DNA of 64,000 bases. It comes from CAYRHJ01 sp964424105 (GTDB lineage: Bacteria; Planctomycetota; Phycisphaerae; UBA1845). Below, one piece after another: positions 59,585 to 64,000 of this stretch. Under the pieces are notes generated by a model that was not told where the DNA came from, searched no databases, and saw only the letters and a program-made list of their open reading frames with translations. Where the stretch lies: positions 62,001-126,000 of the forward strand of contig CAYRHJ010000036.1 in the NCBI GenBank assembly GCA_964424105.1, in the 5' to 3' direction. The position numbers and the translations under genes were made by a program. The stretch's first letter is position 1; the number at the start of each line of letters is the position of its first letter.

Positions 59585-62416
59585 GTGACGAAGGCGGAAA
59601 CCTTGAAGCCAGCTAACCCACGCATTCTGACGATCAATTGCGGATCGTCGAGCATCAAGTTCGCGCTGTTCGAGGCCGGCGACTCGTTTCGATGCATTCT
59701 GGAGGGCGGCATCGAGCGAATCGCACAGCCGGAGGCCGCCTTACGGGCAAAGGGTTTGAACGGGGCGGACAACTCTTCGCAATCAGTGACGGCGCCGGAT
59801 CACACGGCGGCGGTGAACGCTCTGATGGATTGGATTGAGGAACGCAGCGGACGTGATGTATTGACCGCGGTGGGACATCGCGTTGTGCACGGCGGGCCGA
59901 AGTATTGCAAGCCGCAGCGAATCACAGCGGAACTGGTAAAGGAGCTTCACCGGCTCAGTCCCTTCGATCCTGAACACCTGCCAGCGGAGATCCTTTTGGT
60001 CGAGGCGTTTGATCGCCGATTTCCTGGCTTGCCTCAGGTTGCGTGTTTTGACACGGCATTTCATCACGACCTGCCGCGCGTGGCCCGGATATTGCCAATT
60101 CCGCGTCGCTACGAAGCTCTGGGGGTGAGGCGATACGGCTTTCACGGGTTATCGTATGCGTTTCTCATGGAAGAGCTGGACCGCCAGGTCGGAACGGAAG
60201 CCGCGCAGGGCCGGGTCATCCTCGCCCACCTCGGCAACGGCGCGAGCCTGGCGGCGGTCCATCGCGGTAAGCCTGTAGACACGAGCATGAGTTTCACCCC
60301 GACCGCCGGGGTACCCATGAGCACTCGGTCCGGCGATCTCGATCCTGGGCTGGTTTGGTATCTGGCGTACACGGAACAAATGAGCGCGAAGCAATTCAAC
60401 GAGATGGTCAATTCCCAGTCCGGGCTGCTCGGGATATCTGAAACCAGTTCAGACATGCGCGACTTGTTGAAGTGCGAAGCGCAGGACATGCGGGCGGCCG
60501 AGGCGGTCGAGCTGTTTTGTTATCAGGTCAAGAAATGGATCGGTTCCTTCGCAGCGGCATTGGGCGGATTGGACACGCTTGTGTTCGCCGGCGGAATCGG
60601 AGAGAACGCGCCAATCATTCGCACCCGAATTTGCGATGGGCTTGGATTTCTTGGCATCCAACTCGAAGAAGAGCGAAACGCAGCGAACGAAGGCGTGATT
60701 TCGGCGGCTACCGGCGGCGCAGCGGTCCGCGTCATTCACACGGACGAAGGACGCATGATTGCCACGATGGTGTCCCACGTACTTGGCCTTGGCATGGCCG
60801 CCACACTCGATGCGGTGGTCGCCGAGATTGGACGCATCCAAACCAACGCCCGCGCCAACGGATTCAAGACACGGCCGCTCTGGCCGATGATCATCTTGCG
60901 TTCACCGAAGGGATGGACTGGCCCGAAAGTGATCGATGGCAAACCGACCGAGGGCACGTTCCGTTCGCATCAGGTGCCGATGGGCGATATGAGCCATCCG
61001 GGCCACGTGAAGATCCTGGAAGAATGGCTTCAGAGCTATCGCCCGCAAGAGTTGTTCGACCAGACAGGCAAGCTATGTTCCGAACTCGCGGAACTCGCCC
61101 CCAAAGGCGAGCGTCGCATGAGCGCCAATCCCCACGCCAACGGCGGCCGCTTGTTAGAGGACCTGCGTCTGCCGGATTTCCGCGAATTCGCAATGGAAGT
61201 CGCATCGCCCGGAGCGGTGAACGGCGAGGCAACGCGCGTTCAAGGCCAGTTCATCCGCGACGTCGTCAAACTCAATCCCACGAACTTTCGTGTGTTCAGT
61301 CCGGACGAGGTGAATTCAAACCGTTGGGGCGCCTTGTTTGAAGTAACGAATCGTTGTTCGACCGCGGAAATTCTTCCCGGTGATGATCACGTCGCACCTG
61401 ATGGCCGCGTGATGGAGATATTGAGCGAGCATCAATGCGAGGGCTGGCTCGAAGGGTATCTGCTGACCGGCCGTCACGGCTTCTTCTCATGCTACGAGGC
61501 GTTTATCCACATCGTGGACTCGATGTTCAACCAGCACGCCAAGTGGCTGGACGTCGCGCGTGGGATTCCGTGGCGTCGGCCCATTGCTTCGCTGAACTAC
61601 CTGCTGTCGTCGCACGTGTGGCGGCAGGATCACAACGGCTTCAGTCATCAGGACCCTGGCTTCATTGATGTCGTAGCCAACAAGAAAGCGTCAGTTGTTC
61701 GCATCTATTTGCCGCCCGATGCGAATACGTTGCTGTCCGTAACGGACCACTGCCTTCGAAGCCAGGACTATGTGAACGTGATCGTGGCCGGGAAGCAACC
61801 CACTCCGCAGTGGCTCGACATGGATGCGGCGGTTCGGCATTGCACCGCGGGCATCGGAATCTGGCCATGGGCAAGCAACGACCTGGGCGGCCAGCCGGAT
61901 GTCGTGATGGCGTGCTGCGGAGACACGCCCACGCTGGAAACCCTGGCCGCTGTCGATTTGTTGCGACAGCATTGTCCCGAGTTAAAGGTCCGGGTGATCA
62001 ACGTAGTCGATTTGATGAAACTACAGCCGCAAAGCGAACACCCCCACGGAATAAATGACAATGAATTCGATGTGCTCTTCACCAAGGATAAACCGATCAT
62101 CTTCGCTTTTCACGGCTATCCGACCCTGATTCATCGGCTTACATATCGCCGCACCAATCACCGGAATCTTCATGTGCGCGGTTTTAAGGAAGAAGGCACG
62201 ACCACGACGCCGTTTGATATGGTGGTGCACAACGACATGGACCGCTTCCACCTCGTCGCCGACGTGATAGATCGCGTGCCTGCTCCGGGTCGACGCGCCG
62301 CCTATGTCAAACAATTCATCCGGGACAAACTCATCGAACACAAGCAGTACATCGAAAAGCATGGCGAGGACATGCCGGAGATCCGTAGCTGGAAGTGGGA
62401 TCTGCCCCATGAATAA
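59585..62416 (+). CDS. Fusion: acetate kinase / phosphoketolase lacking its N-terminal domain
   Basis: 943 residues. Residues 1-395 are a full acetate kinase: ILTINCGSSSIKFALFEAG, GHRVVHGG, ACFDTAFHHDLPR, HLGNGASLAAV, TRSGDLDPG and FAGGIGENAP. After IATMVSHVLGL (near 60785) it becomes phosphoketolase from about one third of the way: WPMIILRSPKGWTGPKVIDG, ILSEHQCEGWLEGYLLTGRHG, SSHVWRQDHNGFSHQDPG, ending RSWKWDLP. The missing 270-280 residues hold the thiamine-diphosphate pyrophosphate domain. The kinase part should work; the ketolase part cannot be complete. GTG start at 59585; divergent from the Gnd-Zwf chimera. Confidence 0.9.
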   Translation: MTKAETLKPANPRILTINCGSSSIKFALFEAGDSFRCILEGGIERIAQPEAALRAKGLNGADNSSQSVTAPDHTAAVNALMDWIEERSGRDVLTAVGHRVVHGGPKYCKPQRITAELVKELHRLSPFDPEHLPAEILLVEAFDRRFPGLPQVACFDTAFHHDLPRVARILPIPRRYEALGVRRYGFHGLSYAFLMEELDRQVGTEAAQGRVILAHLGNGASLAAVHRGKPVDTSMSFTPTAGVPMSTRSGDLDPGLVWYLAYTEQMSAKQFNEMVNSQSGLLGISETSSDMRDLLKCEAQDMRAAEAVELFCYQVKKWIGSFAAALGGLDTLVFAGGIGENAPIIRTRICDGLGFLGIQLEEERNAANEGVISAATGGAAVRVIHTDEGRMIATMVSHVLGLGMAATLDAVVAEIGRIQTNARANGFKTRPLWPMIILRSPKGWTGPKVIDGKPTEGTFRSHQVPMGDMSHPGHVKILEEWLQSYRPQELFDQTGKLCSELAELAPKGERRMSANPHANGGRLLEDLRLPDFREFAMEVASPGAVNGEATRVQGQFIRDVVKLNPTNFRVFSPDEVNSNRWGALFEVTNRCSTAEILPGDDHVAPDGRVMEILSEHQCEGWLEGYLLTGRHGFFSCYEAFIHIVDSMFNQHAKWLDVARGIPWRRPIASLNYLLSSHVWRQDHNGFSHQDPGFIDVVANKKASVVRIYLPPDANTLLSVTDHCLRSQDYVNVIVAGKQPTPQWLDMDAAVRHCTAGIGIWPWASNDLGGQPDVVMACCGDTPTLETLAAVDLLRQHCPELKVRVINVVDLMKLQPQSEHPHGINDNEFDVLFTKDKPIIFAFHGYPTLIHRLTYRRTNHRNLHVRGFKEEGTTTTPFDMVVHNDMDRFHLVADVIDRVPAPGRRAAYVKQFIRDKLIEHKQYIEKHGEDMPEIRSWKWDLPHE

Positions 62417-63731
62417 GTTCATGCAACTCTGGAGCAATCTGCGGTCGAGCTTTTGGTTCTTGCCCTCGCTGATTGTCGGGTTCAGTATTGCTCTTGCGGT
62501 AGCGTTGATCGAAGCAGACTCCACCGAAAGCGACCGATGGCTCGCCCGGTGGCCGCGCCTGTTTGGGGCCGGGGCGGAAGGCGCGCGCGGGATGATGTCC
62601 ACGATTGCCGGTTCGATGATGACCGTGGTGGGCGTCACGTTCTCCATGATCCTGGTGGTGCTGGCGCTGGCTTCGAGCCAATACACCTCGCGCATCCTGC
62701 GGAACTTCATGCGCAGCCGCGTCACGCAGGTCGTGCTCGGGATCTTCGCCGGCGTTTTCACTTATAGCCTGATCGTATTGCGCACCATTCGTAGCGGTGA
62801 CGAGGGCGCATTTGTTCCAAGCTTGGCGGTATTCTTCGGTTTCGTGCTGGCGCTCGGAGGTGTTGGCGCCCTCATGTTCTTCATTCATCACATCGCCTCC
62901 TCGATCCAGGCCTCCAGCATCATCGCCTCGGTCGCTCAGGAAACCATCGCGGCCATTGACCGGCTGTTTCCGGAACAACTTGGACAAGGGCCGGGCGAAG
63001 ACGATGATGAGCAGCCGTTAGGCCCTTCAGCCGAGCGGAAGTGGCGAGCCGTCCCGGCCAGGAGGAGCGGCTATATCCAGAGCGTGAATGACGCAGCCCT
63101 CCTGCGCTTGGCGCGAGATAACAAAACCATCGTGCGGATGCAGCACGGCATCGGCGAGTTCGTTGTCGAGAACACGCCGCTGGCCTCACTCGCTTTGGAA
63201 GACCCGCCGGATCAGGAGACGATAGCCGCCCTTCAGGCAATTTTCAGCATCAGCCGCCACCGCACGGTGGAACAGGACGCGGCCTTCGGCATCAGGCAGA
63301 TCGTGGATGTGGCGTTGAAAGCACTCTCCCCCGGCATCAACGACACAACCACGGCCGTGACGTGCGTGGATTATCTGACGGTGATTCTGGCGCGACTAGC
63401 GCCTCGCCAAATCCCCTCATCGCGCCGCTACGAGGAAGGGGTACTGCGCGTGATCGCCAAAGGCCCGAGCTTCGAACACTTGCTGGCCGAATCGTTCGAC
63501 CAGATTCGAACCAACGCCAAAGGCGATGTCGCGATTATGTCGCGGATGCTCGACGCCCTTCAAACCATTGCCACTTTGACGGCCAGCCCACACCGCCGGC
63601 GGGCGATTGGCAAACAAGTGCAATGGATCGCCGAGTTGGCCGAGCGTGCCGTCGAGTCCACCCATGACCGTGCGAGAATCGACACGAAGTCGGCGCGCGT
63701 GTGCGAATCGCTCCAAGCCGAGCCGGCATAG
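62409..63731 (+). CDS. DUF2254 membrane protein
   Basis: 440 residues from the ATG at 62409, which overlaps the fusion gene by eight bases. N-terminal half has four hydrophobic helices with SSFWFLPSLIVGFSIALAVAL, TIAGSMMTVVGVTFSMILVV and ASSQYTSRILRNFMRSR; the soluble end has VDVALKALSPGINDTTTAV. Conserved in many bacteria, function unknown. Translational coupling to ackA-xfp suggests joint expression only. Confidence 0.87.
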   Translation: MNKFMQLWSNLRSSFWFLPSLIVGFSIALAVALIEADSTESDRWLARWPRLFGAGAEGARGMMSTIAGSMMTVVGVTFSMILVVLALASSQYTSRILRNFMRSRVTQVVLGIFAGVFTYSLIVLRTIRSGDEGAFVPSLAVFFGFVLALGGVGALMFFIHHIASSIQASSIIASVAQETIAAIDRLFPEQLGQGPGEDDDEQPLGPSAERKWRAVPARRSGYIQSVNDAALLRLARDNKTIVRMQHGIGEFVVENTPLASLALEDPPDQETIAALQAIFSISRHRTVEQDAAFGIRQIVDVALKALSPGINDTTTAVTCVDYLTVILARLAPRQIPSSRRYEEGVLRVIAKGPSFEHLLAESFDQIRTNAKGDVAIMSRMLDALQTIATLTASPHRRRAIGKQVQWIAELAERAVESTHDRARIDTKSARVCESLQAEPA

Positions 63732-63779
63732 TTCCGAGGGAAGGGAAGGAAAACAGGCGATGGATAGGCGGGAGCAACC

Positions 63780-64000
63780 ATGAAGAAAAACCCCAGTCCC
63801 TCAAACCTTGGTACGGTGGTCTCTGTGCGCGGCAGTGTTGTAGACATACGGTTCGATGCGCGTTTACCACCCATCTACTCGTTGCTGCACGCGAAGGAGG
63901 GGAAAATCGCCATCGAGGTTTTGGCACAACTCGATGCGCGTCGCGTGCGCGGCATCGCGTTGACTCCGACGCAGGGCCTCGCCCGCGGCATGGCGGTGGA
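63780..64000 (+). CDS. atpD: ATP synthase beta subunit, N-ATPase type (start only)
   Basis: The first 73 codons before the window end: LGTVVSVRGSVVDIRFDARL, PPIYSLLHAKEG, IAIEVLAQLDARRVRGIALT and PTQGLARGMAV. The opening and the VRGIALTPTQGLARGM stretch are those of the alternative (N-type, Na+-linked) F-ATPase, whose operon starts with atpD. GGGAG lies five bases before the ATG. Cut only by the border. Confidence 0.88.
   Translation, partial: MKKNPSPSNLGTVVSVRGSVVDIRFDARLPPIYSLLHAKEGKIAIEVLAQLDARRVRGIALTPTQGLARGMAV

Overview
The window reads as chromosomal DNA of a moderately GC-rich, Gram-negative-type bacterium. A Planctomycetota (or nearby PVC) member is most likely. Pointers are the small xPFxPF proteins, the divergent CTP synthase, the long multi-PDZ RseP-type protease, dense short palindromic intergenic repeats and the N-ATPase-type atpD at the right edge. 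KdsB implies lipopolysaccharide with Kdo and a TolC-type protein implies an outer membrane. The taxonomic call is inference.

Left third (1-14 kb, minus strand): a complex I cluster in the order nuoI-A-B-C-D-H-J-K without E, F or G. It is stuffed with accessory genes: eight copies of one small protein family, a HEPN pair, a PIN gene broken by a stop codon with two small partner-like genes, a DUF2283 gene, a homing-endonuclease-repeat protein, and a 29-codon duplicate of the nuoB start. cinA lies upstream. Next (14-23 kb) come an ATP-grasp/HAD pair, a DUF167 gene, rseP-dxr, a Nudix hydrolase, and two membrane proteases (rhomboid and M50) that end in the same kind of tail.

Middle (23-41 kb): a giant cyclic beta-1,2-glucan synthase (ndvB), then a graveyard of fragments (IS5-type transposase start, ArsR regulator, 5' half of tRNA-Gly, 15-bp tandem repeat). 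After these come a CDF transporter, pyrG-kdsB (CTP supply and CTP use for Kdo), a dicarboxylate/cation symporter, a probable MITE, a truncated phosphotransacetylase and a sigma-54 activator.

Metal island (41.5-56.7 kb), bracketed by ~140-bp direct repeats: a free YHS domain, an AT-richer NhaC-type antiporter, DUF5676, a copper/heavy-metal P-type ATPase, and a Cus-like RND system (outer-membrane factor, adaptor, pump) with a 450-residue protein carrying six heavy-metal-binding modules. The right edge has an attachment-site-like structure beside a tRNA/tmRNA 3'-end fragment, then decayed pieces including an ndvB remnant.

Right end (57-64 kb): a pentose-phosphate/phosphoketolase locus in which two neighbouring genes are chimeras. 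One is a Gnd NADP-domain fused to the Zwf C-terminal domain; the other is a complete acetate kinase fused to a phosphoketolase lacking its N-terminal domain. pgl, a DUF2254 membrane protein and the start of an N-ATPase beta subunit complete the window. The recurring theme is deletion-driven gene fusion and decay.
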